Assembly: GCA_947311535.1 (NCBI GenBank) | Contig: CAMZLP010000114.1 | Coordinates: forward strand, 1 to 47,543 | DNA: 47,543 nucleotides | Direction: 5' to 3' | Source of the DNA: an uncultured Deinococcota bacterium | Lineage (GTDB): Bacteria > Deinococcota > Deinococci > Deinococcales > Trueperaceae | Shown: positions 1 to 7,952 of the stretch, piece after piece | How positions within the stretch are numbered: the first letter of the stretch is position 1 | Layout: the number at the start of each line of letters is the position of its first letter | Notes under the pieces: generated by a model | What the model saw: the letters and a program-made list of their open reading frames with translations, nothing else | Told to the model about the DNA's origin: nothing | The model's database searches: none | Position numbers and translations under genes: made by a program

Positions 1-371
1 AGGTCAGCAGTAGTCATAGGTTCTGGCACATCAAAATCATAGTAAAAGCCAAAATCTATTACTGGCCCTATACCCATTTTTATCTCACTGCGTTTAAAAC
101 CTTTTTTAGTAAAATATTCAATAACTGCCTGAGCCATAACATGGGCCAAAGTATGGCGCATTAGTTTTATGACTTCATCAGGATTATTTTTGGTAACTAT
201 TGCCACTTGCGCCCCATCTGGCACAATACTTAGTAAATCATTTAATTCACCATTTACAATTGTGCCAAAAGCTGCTCTTGCTAAACCTGGGCCTATGGCT
301 TCGGCAACATTAAGACCAGTTGCATTTTCTGCTAAATCTAGTTTTTTTCCATCAGGTAATACTACATGCAT
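1..371 (-). CDS. thrS: Threonyl-tRNA synthetase, N-terminal part (gene runs off the window start)
   Basis: Charges tRNA-Thr in the cytoplasm. Only the first 123 codons are in the window; the catalytic and anticodon-binding domains lie outside. Reading the minus strand from the ATG at 371-369 gives MHVVLPDGKKLDLAENATG, a TGS domain (about residues 1-60), followed at about 75-85 by RHTLAHVMAQAV, the HxxxH start of the editing/second additional domain typical of ThrRS. A GGAG ribosome-binding site lies at 378-381, seven bases before the ATG. It is divergent from the gene at 661. AlaRS and other HxxxH proteins lack the N-terminal TGS domain, so ThrRS is the better call. Confidence 0.93.
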   Translation of the reverse strand, partial: MHVVLPDGKKLDLAENATGLNVAEAIGPGLARAAFGTIVNGELNDLLSIVPDGAQVAIVTKNNPDEVIKLMRHTLAHVMAQAVIEYFTKKGFKRSEIKMGIGPVIDFGFYYDFDVPEPMTTAD

Positions 372-647
372 CAGTTACTCCATTTCAATTTTATTATTTT
401 ATTTGGATTTTAATAAATTAACAAGCTATATTGCTTTAAATAGACGTTCGTTTGCTAAAAACCATTAAATTAAGCAATATCGCAAACATATATTTAGAAG
501 CTTAGCACGTTTTTTGAAAAAAATAAGAATATTCTTCGATTTTGATAGAGTATTTGATTAAACGGCTACTATGTGATTTGATTCACAATATTATTGCTTG
601 TGAATTTTTTATTGAGATTTAATTCGATTTATTAGAAGAATATAAGT

Positions 648-653
648 TATAAT
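648..653 (+). promoter_or_regulatory. -10 box TATAAT of a leaderless promoter
   Basis: A perfect TATAAT ends seven bases before the ATG at 661, so transcription should begin at or one base before the start codon. There is no Shine-Dalgarno sequence in between. The rest of the 372-660 spacer is AT-rich; I see no further gene in it, only the divergent thrS leader on the other strand. Confidence 0.65.
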
Positions 654-660
654 TTGGCTA

Positions 661-1437
661 ATGGATTTAGTTTCTTTATTTTCGGACGACATTAATTTAA
701 AAAATCTTTTAAGCTCACAGATTGCTCTTGACTATTTAATAAACCCTAGTAAAGCAGGTTTTATTAGCACCAAGGCTTTGGACGGGCTCGAGCCTCTCGG
801 ATTTCTAGGTGCTATAGTAGTCGGTGAGTCTTTACAAAAAGAAGCCTTTAAATTTGTTCAACGCCAAAGCTTAGCTGCCCAAAGGGTAGCAGCCGTTGAC
901 ACAATAATGGTCACACCAATGGGGCTAATGGGTGATTATTCTATGGCACAGGCAATAAGCAAACAACTAAATAGTAAAAATTGGTCAGCAATCGGTGCTC
1001 GGGTGGTGATAATAGGCAATGATGCTAGGGCAATTTCGACAGCTAATGAGCTTTCCAGCTTGGGGGCAAAGCATATTGCAATAATTGCTCATGAGCAACC
1101 CACAGCAGAGCAGGCATTGCGCAATCTTGCAATCTCTAGCCAAAAGCTAGCCACCACACCAGGGCAAGTTCTGGCAAAAACCAGCCTTGAACGTGCCGAT
1201 TTATTAATTAGATTTGATTACAGCATAGAAATTGAAATTGAATACCTTGGCCCTCATTTAAATATTATTGATTTTTCACCAAACCCTTTTAGTACTTTAC
1301 GCCAAGAAGCTAGCAAAATGGGTGCCGAAACTATTTCGGATAAAGATATTCTGGCTCATCATCTTTCGACTATGCTCGAGCTTATCTTAGCTCGTGATGT
1401 TTCAGTTGATTACTTTTTGGATATTTTGCACCAGTAG
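661..1437 (+). CDS. Divergent shikimate-dehydrogenase-like protein, probably not catalytically normal
   Basis: The layout resembles AroE: an N-terminal half with a stretch matching the NVTVPFK region (about residues 50-65: GAIVVGESLQKEAF), an AAVDTI segment like AVNTV, then a Rossmann segment VVIIGNDARAISTANELSSLG (about 117-137) in place of the usual GAGGAARA loop. The residue that normally supplies the catalytic Asp (GDNTDG in AroE) reads GDYSMA here, so that Asp appears to be missing. Length (258 aa) is near the family norm of about 270. The mRNA looks leaderless. It contains two GCTCGAGC octamers (786 and 1374), both read as Leu-Glu. It could be a true but divergent AroE or a paralogue with another substrate; family assignment is moderate. 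Confidence 0.5.
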   Translation: MDLVSLFSDDINLKNLLSSQIALDYLINPSKAGFISTKALDGLEPLGFLGAIVVGESLQKEAFKFVQRQSLAAQRVAAVDTIMVTPMGLMGDYSMAQAISKQLNSKNWSAIGARVVIIGNDARAISTANELSSLGAKHIAIIAHEQPTAEQALRNLAISSQKLATTPGQVLAKTSLERADLLIRFDYSIEIEIEYLGPHLNIIDFSPNPFSTLRQEASKMGAETISDKDILAHHLSTMLELILARDVSVDYFLDILHQ

Positions 1438-1445
1438 CTAGTTCC

Positions 1446-1463
1446 AAGGGATTTAAATCCCTT
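1446..1463. terminator. 18-bp perfect palindrome after the AroE-like gene
   Basis: AAGGGATTTAAATCCCTT is a perfect palindrome nine bases after the stop codon at 1437. As RNA it folds into a short hairpin. The downstream sequence is A/T-rich rather than a clean U-run, so it may be a weak terminator or a small intergenic repeat (compare the GGGCTAAAGCCC hairpin at 19808). Confidence 0.45.
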
Positions 1464-1536
1464 AAATTAATCTAATTAAGTTTGTAAAACTTGAATTAAT
1501 GTAATGGCCTAACATAAAGCTCATAAAATAAATTAC

Positions 1537-1542
1537 TAAACT
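1537..1542 (+). promoter_or_regulatory. -10-like box TAAACT (leaderless) for the glycosidase gene
   Basis: TAnnnT box seven bases before the GTG start at 1550, the same spacing as at 648-653. No Shine-Dalgarno is visible, which makes leaderless initiation on GTG the simplest reading. Confidence 0.5.
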
Positions 1543-1549
1543 TAAAGCA

Positions 1550-3028
1550 GTGAGAATTTTATTGATTATTTTTTGGCTATCGTTTGGCCTAGCTCAAGAG
1601 TTTATAGAGCTAGCAGAATCTCAAATTAGTAAAAGCGGCTTTCTTACTACCGTAAGTTTTGAAGGCAAGAATTATCAGCACATTGATGGTATCGGTTGGA
1701 TTAATGGAGCAGAAAAACAATTTCGAATTATTGATAATCGCATCTATATTGTTAAGCCTAGCAATAAAATAAATACTCAGATAACAAATATTAGATATGG
1801 CAGCATAAGAAACAGAATTGTTTTAGATATTGTCGGCTATTCAGCTAAAAAACTAAAATATTTAGAATCAGAGGGTTCACTTCAAAAAACAGAAGTACTA
1901 GAGCTGGTTTTACCATTGCTCGACTATAATCCTAATTTAATAAAAGATTACGCCATGATAAATCAAGAACTATTAAATATAAATAATAAGACTGTTTTTA
2001 AAATCTTTGGGGCAGCTATTGATTACAAAATATTTGTTTTGGCTAATCCAAGTAGATTAGTTATTGATTTTAATGAGCGCTTCGAAGAACAAAAAGAAGC
2101 TCTAGGGCATGGCGTAGTATTTCGGCGTTTTAGCTTTGATACTGGCCAAAAACTATCTACTGTAAATCTTTTAGAAATTGCTCCTAATAATGGTCATTTT
2201 GAAGTTCTTGGCGAAAATAAGCAAGCTCAAAAACTCAAGTCTCTTAGCAATGGTGCATTTGCTGCAATTAACGCAGGTTATTTTGATACTCAAAACTTTA
2301 TTTCTATTGGTTACTTAAAAATTAACGGTAAAACAATTTCTATGCCATCACGCAATAGAGCGGTAATAGGCTTTGGTGAATCTGTGCTAATCGACCGGCT
2401 AAGCACCGAGACCGCTATTTATATTAATGACGATTATTATTTTGCAACTTTAACAGGCACCCAAAGCGACATTATGCTTTATACAATTCCTGATAGCTCA
2501 ATTAATGATACTGGCAAAGCTGTAATAGTAGTAAAAGATGGCATAGTAGCATCACATAGTTTTGCGCCTGTTGTGGTGCCTGAAAATGCATTTGTAATCG
2601 CTTATAATCCAATAATACCTAGTTTATTAGAAGTGAAGCCAGGCGATAAGGTTAGCTACGAAATCAAATATAAGCCAGCTGAGTTTTTAGATTTAGCCTA
2701 TGCAATTGAAGCAGGGCCATTATTACTAAAAGACCATCAAAATGTTTATGAGCCTAGGCTCGAGCATTTCCAAATTGGTCAGAAGATATTAGACGGCTAC
2801 ACTCAGCAATCTGCAATTGGCGTTAAAGAAGACGGCACAGTGATTATGTTAGTAGCTGATAATATGATTGCCGCTGACCTAATTCCATTATTTCAATCAC
2901 TAGATGTAAAAGATGCCATGCGCTTAGATAGCGGCTCGAGCGCAACCCTTTATGCTGATGGAAAAGTATTAAATCGCTTCTTTAACCGTAGATTGGTCAC
3001 AGCTATTGTATTTATTCCGACAGAATAG
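1550..3028 (+). CDS. Secreted phosphodiester glycosidase (NAGPA-domain) protein
   Basis: A 492-aa exported protein starting at GTG with a hydrophobic signal segment (about residues 1-15). Residues 20-215 form a beta-rich region resembling AMIN-type wall-binding domains; about 240-490 match the phosphodiester glycosidase/NAGPA family: AAINAGYFD, then AIGVKEDGTVIMLVADNM and near the end DAMRLDSGSSATLYADGKVLN. The family cleaves phosphodiester-linked sugars; in bacteria it is found in exopolysaccharide and cell-envelope proteins, with the true substrate usually unknown. A TAAACT -10-like box at 1537-1542 sits seven bases before the GTG, suggesting a leaderless mRNA. Two octamers: 2758 (Leu-Glu) and 2934 (the only Gly-Ser-Ser reading in the window, inside the conserved DSGSS motif). 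Confidence 0.82.
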   Translation: MRILLIIFWLSFGLAQEFIELAESQISKSGFLTTVSFEGKNYQHIDGIGWINGAEKQFRIIDNRIYIVKPSNKINTQITNIRYGSIRNRIVLDIVGYSAKKLKYLESEGSLQKTEVLELVLPLLDYNPNLIKDYAMINQELLNINNKTVFKIFGAAIDYKIFVLANPSRLVIDFNERFEEQKEALGHGVVFRRFSFDTGQKLSTVNLLEIAPNNGHFEVLGENKQAQKLKSLSNGAFAAINAGYFDTQNFISIGYLKINGKTISMPSRNRAVIGFGESVLIDRLSTETAIYINDDYYFATLTGTQSDIMLYTIPDSSINDTGKAVIVVKDGIVASHSFAPVVVPENAFVIAYNPIIPSLLEVKPGDKVSYEIKYKPAEFLDLAYAIEAGPLLLKDHQNVYEPRLEHFQIGQKILDGYTQQSAIGVKEDGTVIMLVADNMIAADLIPLFQSLDVKDAMRLDSGSSATLYADGKVLNRFFNRRLVTAIVFIPTE

Positions 3029-3043
3029 CTATCCAATAAACAC

Positions 3044-3049
3044 TATGAT
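3044..3049 (+). promoter_or_regulatory. -10 box TATGAT (leaderless)
   Basis: TATGAT with a six-base gap to the ATG at 3056 and no ribosome-binding site. It lies in the 27-bp gap after the glycosidase stop, so the downstream gene can be transcribed on its own even though the genes are closely spaced. Confidence 0.55.
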
Positions 3050-3055
3050 GAAATT

Positions 3056-4414
3056 ATGAAAAAAGGCATTATCTGCCTAATACTGCTCTTTAGTCAGTTG
3101 GTTTTAGCCGAAGCAAGCTTAGAGCTAGGCTTTGATGGTAATATTATTGCAAATCATTGGAACCCAATCAAGCTAATTAGCCGAGACGAAAAAGCTGCCC
3201 AATTAGTACTAAGGATAGATCAGGGTAGTTTGCGTGACGGTGAAAACATTGTTAATTACAGCTTTAGTATTCCTAGGAGTCATGGAATATCAATATTTGA
3301 AAATGATATTTATATCCCCAAATGGCAAAAATTTACATGGCAACTTCTAAATGAAGAATCTGTATTAGCTAGTGGAAGTTTTGACCGCAGGTTTGCAAGC
3401 CCAACTAAACTCAGTCTGATTATTTCTGCAAACCCTAGCAAATGGTTTCGGGCTAGCAATGAGCGAGCTGCCAATATTGCGGCAAATTCTTTAACAAAAA
3501 GGCTAGCCAGCTATGATGGTATTTCAAAAATTATTATTGATGGTACTGCTCCGGCGCCCAAATTAGAAAATCTTATTGCCGCAGCAACTGCCGGTGTGCA
3601 TGTCTCTTTGCTCGAGCCTCTCCCTAATAGCCATGTCGAAATAATAGCTCTTGCTCCCGATAGAATTCAAGGACTAGGTGCTGGTTTTATAACTAAAACA
3701 GCTAATTTAATCAATCTTCAAAATATTGAATTTGAAAAAATATTTACTAACTTTGTGGCTAATAATAGTATTAAAGCCCCCAAATCCAAGCCCCAAATCC
3801 CGATTATAATCGCATTGTCAATTTTTGCAATTCTGGTACTAATTTTAATGCGCCTAGGTCAAAATTCAGCAATTATGACTAGCTTGTCGCTAAGTTTAAT
3901 TGCAACAATTCTCGCTTGGACTTACCTAATGCCAGAGCATTTAGAAATAACAAAAGAGCAAAGCTTGCAAATTGCCTCAGGCGAGTTAGCAAAAGAATTA
4001 AAACTAAGTACTATATTTTCATTGCGGGGCAGCCAAATTAATATAGAATATCCTGGCTATTTGCTCGAGCATGTCCCTTTTAGCCAGCAAGATGATAGTA
4101 GTCAAATTATTATTAAACGTTGGAAAGATATTAATTACAGCCATAAACCAAGCTTGAGCAAAGCACTCTTAATTTTAGAAGACGATAAAATAATCAATCG
4201 TTCCAAACATATTTTAAGCGATGTTTACATCAAAGGCATTGGCTTTTTGGCAGATTTAAAACCAGGAGAAGCAGTAATCTTAGCTCAAGAAGATCACAAA
4301 CTACCCAAGCTCTACGAAGGTATTATTGCTCCATTGCCCAATGGCACAGCCATTGCTCGCTATGGTAATAATGTTTTAATTGCTCTTAGCAAAGCTCAGG
4401 AATTATCACAATGA
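3056..4414 (+). CDS. Envelope protein of unknown function, signal peptide plus two membrane segments
   Basis: 452 aa, no family recognised. A signal peptide (about 1-18, ending VLAEA) is followed by about 220 residues of beta-rich extracytoplasmic sequence, then a pair of hydrophobic helices (about 245-265 and 275-292) and another roughly 160-residue soluble domain. This layout, together with the two membrane proteins that follow by overlap, recalls BatD/DUF58-type clusters that accompany MoxR ATPases, but no MoxR or von Willebrand A gene is visible here. It overlaps the next gene by four bases (ATGA), so translation is coupled. Octamers at 3610 and 4063 both encode Leu-Glu. Function is not assigned. 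Confidence 0.6.
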   Translation: MKKGIICLILLFSQLVLAEASLELGFDGNIIANHWNPIKLISRDEKAAQLVLRIDQGSLRDGENIVNYSFSIPRSHGISIFENDIYIPKWQKFTWQLLNEESVLASGSFDRRFASPTKLSLIISANPSKWFRASNERAANIAANSLTKRLASYDGISKIIIDGTAPAPKLENLIAAATAGVHVSLLEPLPNSHVEIIALAPDRIQGLGAGFITKTANLINLQNIEFEKIFTNFVANNSIKAPKSKPQIPIIIALSIFAILVLILMRLGQNSAIMTSLSLSLIATILAWTYLMPEHLEITKEQSLQIASGELAKELKLSTIFSLRGSQINIEYPGYLLEHVPFSQQDDSSQIIIKRWKDINYSHKPSLSKALLILEDDKIINRSKHILSDVYIKGIGFLADLKPGEAVILAQEDHKLPKLYEGIIAPLPNGTAIARYGNNVLIALSKAQELSQ

Positions 4415-5022
4415 AGTTCTTTTCAGATTTTACACTTCGTTTAAAACGCCTAGATATTTTACAGCTTGCTATTGCAATCTTTGGCTTACTGATAATCAGC
4501 ATAGTATTTACATGGCCTGCCGACTTTTACCAGGTTAACAATAGTTTTTTCATAGTAAGCTTAATTAGGGTTTCTTTGCTTTGTTTAATAGCTTTATATT
4601 ATGGCAGCAGTTCCAAATTCAAAAGCCAAAAAGAAAAACGCTTAGATATTATGGCAATTATCTTTTTGGCAATTGTTACAATCCCCATAGATATTGCTAG
4701 CTATAGTTTGAGTATTCCTGATATTCCTGTTTATTGGTCGCCGATTTTAGCAATTGTTGATAGCTTGGCTTATTTTAGTTTGGGTTTAGTTTTGGCACAA
4801 ATACTGTATTTTTTGCATTTAAGGTTTTTAACGGCTTTTGCAGTTTTTGGGCTAGCCTCCGCTTTATTTATGTTAGATATAAATCTAGGTTTAGCACTTA
4901 GCAGCCCTGCCCATGCAATTTCTAAACCATCATTAATTCATCTTCTTGTTATGCTAGCAATTGCCATAATTGGTATCGGGAGTCTAATTAAAAATGATTC
5001 AAGCCAGCCAGAGTCAAGCTAA
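4411..5022 (+). CDS. Small integral membrane protein, about six helices, unknown function
   Basis: 203 aa with about five to six hydrophobic segments (near 18-35, 45-60, 78-95, 105-130, 138-155 and 173-190) joined by short loops, and a polar C-terminal tail. No catalytic motif is visible. It starts within the stop of the preceding gene and overlaps the next start (4994) by 29 bases, so the three genes form a coupled operon. Its likely role is as a membrane partner of its neighbours; nothing more can be read from the sequence. Confidence 0.6.
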   Translation: MKFFSDFTLRLKRLDILQLAIAIFGLLIISIVFTWPADFYQVNNSFFIVSLIRVSLLCLIALYYGSSSKFKSQKEKRLDIMAIIFLAIVTIPIDIASYSLSIPDIPVYWSPILAIVDSLAYFSLGLVLAQILYFLHLRFLTAFAVFGLASALFMLDINLGLALSSPAHAISKPSLIHLLVMLAIAIIGIGSLIKNDSSQPESS

Positions 5023-6433
5023 AAGCAAAAAAGCAAATCTTGCTTTTCATAAAGAGATTAGCAGAAATAGATTTTGGGAAAGAAAACTATTTATAGCTAG
5101 TATAATCTCGGCTGCTTTGCTATTTGTTTTATGGCTTGTGGCAGTACCAATCTTTTACCGCCTTGGTATTTTAATAATTAGCTTTTTAGCAGCACTGCTA
5201 ATAAAGACCAAAGATAACAAGCATTGGGCATTCTCTTGGATTGCAAAGTCTATTGGATTAAGCTATGAGACCGCGCTCGAGCTAAATCAAAATGATCCAT
5301 ATAAACTAAACGAGGCAGTCCTTAAACGTGCCAAAACATTAAGCCTAAAACTAGAAAAACCTCAACAAAATCTCTGGTGGCTGCCAATAATTGCCCTTGC
5401 AATAGGTTTTGCAGTTTTACCATTTAGCCCTTTTAAAGGCTCAAAAATCTTTTCGGGCCTTAATCCAAATAGTATTAATAGTAGCTCTTCAGAGATAGAA
5501 AATAGCAGCGATATTAGCCAAGAAGACCCAGAAGCCAATTTAGAAGATAACCCAGAACTCAGCAGCTTAAGCAATGATGATGCTCCTACTGATGACAATG
5601 AGCTCGAGCAAAAGCAAAATGAAGGCTTGTCTGATGGAATCTCAGAAGATAAAGCCCTCTCAGATTTTATAGATAATGTAAAACAACGAGATAAATCAAG
5701 AAAAAATAGCGAAGGTCAAGCTCAAAAGCAAGAACAGCAAGCCCAAAACCCATTTAATAGCATTCAAGAACTCCCCCAAAACCCAGAGGTCAGCGAGCAA
5801 AGTGGCACAGGGCAGCAAGAACAAGAAGGCCAAGAACAAAGCCAAGATGGACAGCAAAATAATAGTGGCCAGCAATCCAGCAGCCCAAGTGAGCAAGAGC
5901 AGCAATCAGGCCAAGATGAAAAGTCCGACGGTGACTCTTCGGCAGATGCTACAGAGCAAGGCCAAAACCAAGAAAACAAAGCCAATGATGAGCAGCAAGA
6001 AGAAGGTCAAGAAGAACAATCTCAGATACCAGCTAGCAGCGATAATTCCAATGCTGAGCAAGGCCAGCCAGAAGACCAAGGTCAAAACAGCAATCAACAA
6101 AGCACAGACCAAAATGACCCGCAAGCCGACCAGCCTTTGGGCGAGGGTGAAAAGGGTGAAGATGGTGTAGGTAAAGACCCCACAGCCGAGACCCAAGGCA
6201 ACAATAATCCAGATGTCATAGAAGCAGCTCAAAACCAGCCAGACTTTTTAGAGGGTGAATTAAAACAAGCTGAAAGCAATCAGGCTGGCACAGTTAGGCT
6301 CGCAGGCACACAAGATAATAAAGGCTCAACTGCAAATAACAAAGCCATATTTAACCGCAGCCAAGAAGAAGCCATCAGCGAAGGCAGCATTCCATTGGAA
6401 TATCAAGAAATAATAAGAAATTATTTTAGATAA
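4994..6433 (+). CDS. Two-helix membrane protein with a long Gln/Glu/Ser/Asn-rich acidic domain
   Basis: 479 aa. Two adjacent hydrophobic helices (about 32-52 and 53-70), a charged segment, a third hydrophobic stretch (about 128-145), then about 290 residues of low-complexity sequence dominated by Q, E, S, N, D and G. The protein ends with a short conserved-looking tail, IPLEYQEIIRNYFR, similar to the PxEYRE.VRRYF endings of MoxR/DUF58-associated membrane proteins. The disordered acidic region is probably extracytoplasmic or a flexible linker. Its repetitive DNA yields long spurious open frames on both strands that I do not treat as genes. Octamers at 5275 and 5602 (Leu-Glu). Its last three codons and stop are part of a tandem 31-bp duplication. 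Confidence 0.65.
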   Translation: MIQASQSQAKSKKANLAFHKEISRNRFWERKLFIASIISAALLFVLWLVAVPIFYRLGILIISFLAALLIKTKDNKHWAFSWIAKSIGLSYETALELNQNDPYKLNEAVLKRAKTLSLKLEKPQQNLWWLPIIALAIGFAVLPFSPFKGSKIFSGLNPNSINSSSSEIENSSDISQEDPEANLEDNPELSSLSNDDAPTDDNELEQKQNEGLSDGISEDKALSDFIDNVKQRDKSRKNSEGQAQKQEQQAQNPFNSIQELPQNPEVSEQSGTGQQEQEGQEQSQDGQQNNSGQQSSSPSEQEQQSGQDEKSDGDSSADATEQGQNQENKANDEQQEEGQEEQSQIPASSDNSNAEQGQPEDQGQNSNQQSTDQNDPQADQPLGEGEKGEDGVGKDPTAETQGNNNPDVIEAAQNQPDFLEGELKQAESNQAGTVRLAGTQDNKGSTANNKAIFNRSQEEAISEGSIPLEYQEIIRNYFR

Positions 6434-6484
6434 ATTTAGCAACTGTGACTACGATTTTAGATAAATTTAGCAACTGTGACTACG
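6423..6484. repeat. Two tandem copies of a 31-bp unit spanning the stop codon
   Basis: The units at 6423-6453 and 6454-6484 are identical. The first includes the final codons and TAA stop of the upstream gene, so the duplication added a second copy of the gene end without changing the protein. It looks like a recent slippage event. Confidence 0.9.
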
Positions 6485-6500
6485 TTTGACAAAACCCTGC

Positions 6501-6671
6501 TTTTGTCATGTCAAGCGACCGGTAATTTGTCATATCGAGCGACCGCAGGGAGTCGAGATATCTCCCATGTTGTGTGTTGCCAATAAATTCCAAAGCTAGG
6601 GTAATTTGCTGCTTTATGAATTAAGGGGTAATTTACTCAACAGGAGATTCCTCCGCTACGGTCGGAATGGC
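6501..6671. repeat. Intergenic hairpin-rich repeat element, copy 1
   Basis: Contains two short GTCAT-TCRAGCGACCG modules, a GGGAGTCGAGATATCTCCC hairpin, an AT-rich core (GCTTTATGAATT, GGGGTAATTTACTCAAC) and a terminal CCTCCGCTACGGTCGGAATG module that is roughly inverted relative to the left end. Most of it recurs at 7704-7910. The pattern (GTCAT...GAGCGACCG paired with CCTCCGCTACGGTC...ATGAC) is of the kind seen in non-coding mobile-like elements of many bacteria. No open frame is supported. The rest of the 6434-6926 spacer is AT-rich without a gene that I can support. Confidence 0.7.
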
Positions 6672-6926
6672 AGCAGTTTAATACAAAACTAGGCATAATA
6701 CTTATTTTAATTTTTTTACTTGTTTCGCAGGTTCATAATTTAGAGCCTCGTAGTTTGCGACTTTATTCCTTATCCTTTATTATCAGTCAAAGACTTTATT
6801 TAAACGCATTATTTGGAATTGGTATAAGTTAATAAAACCATCACTATCACTAATATAGAGAATTTTCTTATACCTCCGTATTTAGAGCCATGTTAGGGTA
6901 AAAAATATATTCTGAGAGGAGATAAT

Positions 6927-7580
6927 ATGAAATATATTTTATCTTTTGTAGTTGCATTTATTAGCTTAGCTCTGGCCCAAGGAAGTACCGCGCCCATACT
7001 AACAAGCAGCCTATTGTTTAATGGCTCAGGCACAATTGTAGTTAGTAGTTTTCAAACCGACTCAGCCTTTGTTGTCAATATGACAAGCAGTGCCAAAGCA
7101 AACCTTTCTTTATTTAGTGCTAGCACAGGCCAAAAAATAATGAACTTTAGCGAGGGGCAAATAATGCCTTACACAGGTGAGTTTTTCTTTATAGTCCATA
7201 GCCCAGATAGTAAAACAAGCTGGCAGATAAGTGTAGAAAATCAATCTTATATTGATAGTATTAATCAAGCAAGGCAGCAGGCAGAGCTTGCCAGAAACAA
7301 TGCCTCAAGTGCTCAAAATAGCGCAACCCAAGCCCTCAGCAATGCCTTATCTTTTGAAGGCATAGGCAGTAACCCTACAAGCGAATTTTATGCACATACA
7401 CCCTTTAAAGTAAATTTTAATCAGGATAGCGGTCTTAAATTATTTTTATATAGTGGCACAAACAATATTTCAGAAATAGAGCCTGGCCAGCTAATTGAAT
7501 TTACAGGTCAATTTTACATTTATGTTAATAGCCCAGACCAAAACACAGCTTGGCGCCTTGACCTAACTAATGTCAATTAA
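6927..7580 (+). CDS. Secreted protein with a duplicated beta domain, unknown function
   Basis: 217 aa with a signal peptide (about 1-17, cleavage after ALA). Two similar domains flank a coiled-coil-like Ala/Gln/Asn linker (about 112-142, QARQQAELARNNASSAQNSA). Domain 1 has LSLFSASTGQKI and GEFFFIVHSPDSKTSWQIS; domain 2 has LKLFLYSGTNNI and GQFYIYVNSPDQNTAWRLD, clearly an internal duplication. A strong AGAGGAG ribosome-binding site precedes the ATG. The gene is isolated between two copies of an intergenic repeat and ends in a strong terminator. It could be a surface or adhesive protein; no family recognised. Confidence 0.65.
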   Translation: MKYILSFVVAFISLALAQGSTAPILTSSLLFNGSGTIVVSSFQTDSAFVVNMTSSAKANLSLFSASTGQKIMNFSEGQIMPYTGEFFFIVHSPDSKTSWQISVENQSYIDSINQARQQAELARNNASSAQNSATQALSNALSFEGIGSNPTSEFYAHTPFKVNFNQDSGLKLFLYSGTNNISEIEPGQLIEFTGQFYIYVNSPDQNTAWRLDLTNVN

Positions 7581-7622
7581 TTAAAAAACATAGTTTTTAG
7601 CAAAATAGCAATTTCAATTATC

Positions 7623-7662
7623 ATAATATTTAGGTAAGCCTGTGTGCTTGCCTAAATATTAT
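7623..7662 (+). terminator. Rho-independent terminator after the secreted protein
   Basis: A 17-bp stem (7623-7639 with 7646-7662, one G-T wobble) with a six-base loop, followed by AGTTTTTC. It lies 43 bases after the stop at 7580. Confidence 0.85.
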
Positions 7663-7703
7663 AGTTTTTCCTGATTAATGCCAAAGCTAAACAAATTGCC
7701 CAA

Positions 7704-7910
7704 AACGGGAGCTTCCTCCGCTACGGTCAGAATGACACCAGTTTTGTCATGTCGAGCGACCGCTTTTGTCATCTTGAGCGACTGCAAGGAGTCGAAAGAT
7801 CTCCCTTGTTGTAAGCTGTGACTGCATTCAAAAACTAGAGTGATTTGCCGCTTTATGAATTGAGGAGTAATTTACCCAACGGGAGCTTCCTCCGCTACGG
7901 TCAGAATGAC
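7704..7910. repeat. Intergenic hairpin-rich repeat element, copy 2
   Basis: Shares with copy 1 the GTCATGTCGAGCGACCGC module, the GGAGTCGAAAGATCTCCC hairpin, the GCTTTATGAATT and AGTAATTTAC core and the CTTCCTCCGCTACGGTCAG module. The last module occurs twice here, at 7710-7728 and 7886-7904, so this copy is longer. It lies between the convergent genes ending at 7580 and 7953. I see no gene in it. Confidence 0.7.
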
Positions 7911-7952
7911 GGTCGAAGCTGCTCGGTTTGTACCTTGGCTAACACATCTGCT

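Noticed and set aside
420-480. Short ORF MVFSKRTSI upstream of thrS as a threonine leader peptide
   Set aside because: Only one Thr codon and no clear promoter or terminator; not convincing.
5362-6232. Several open frames of 70-120 codons on both strands inside the Gln/Glu-rich gene
   Set aside because: Low-complexity CAA/GAA/AGC-rich DNA leaves other frames open; none has a ribosome-binding site or protein-like composition.
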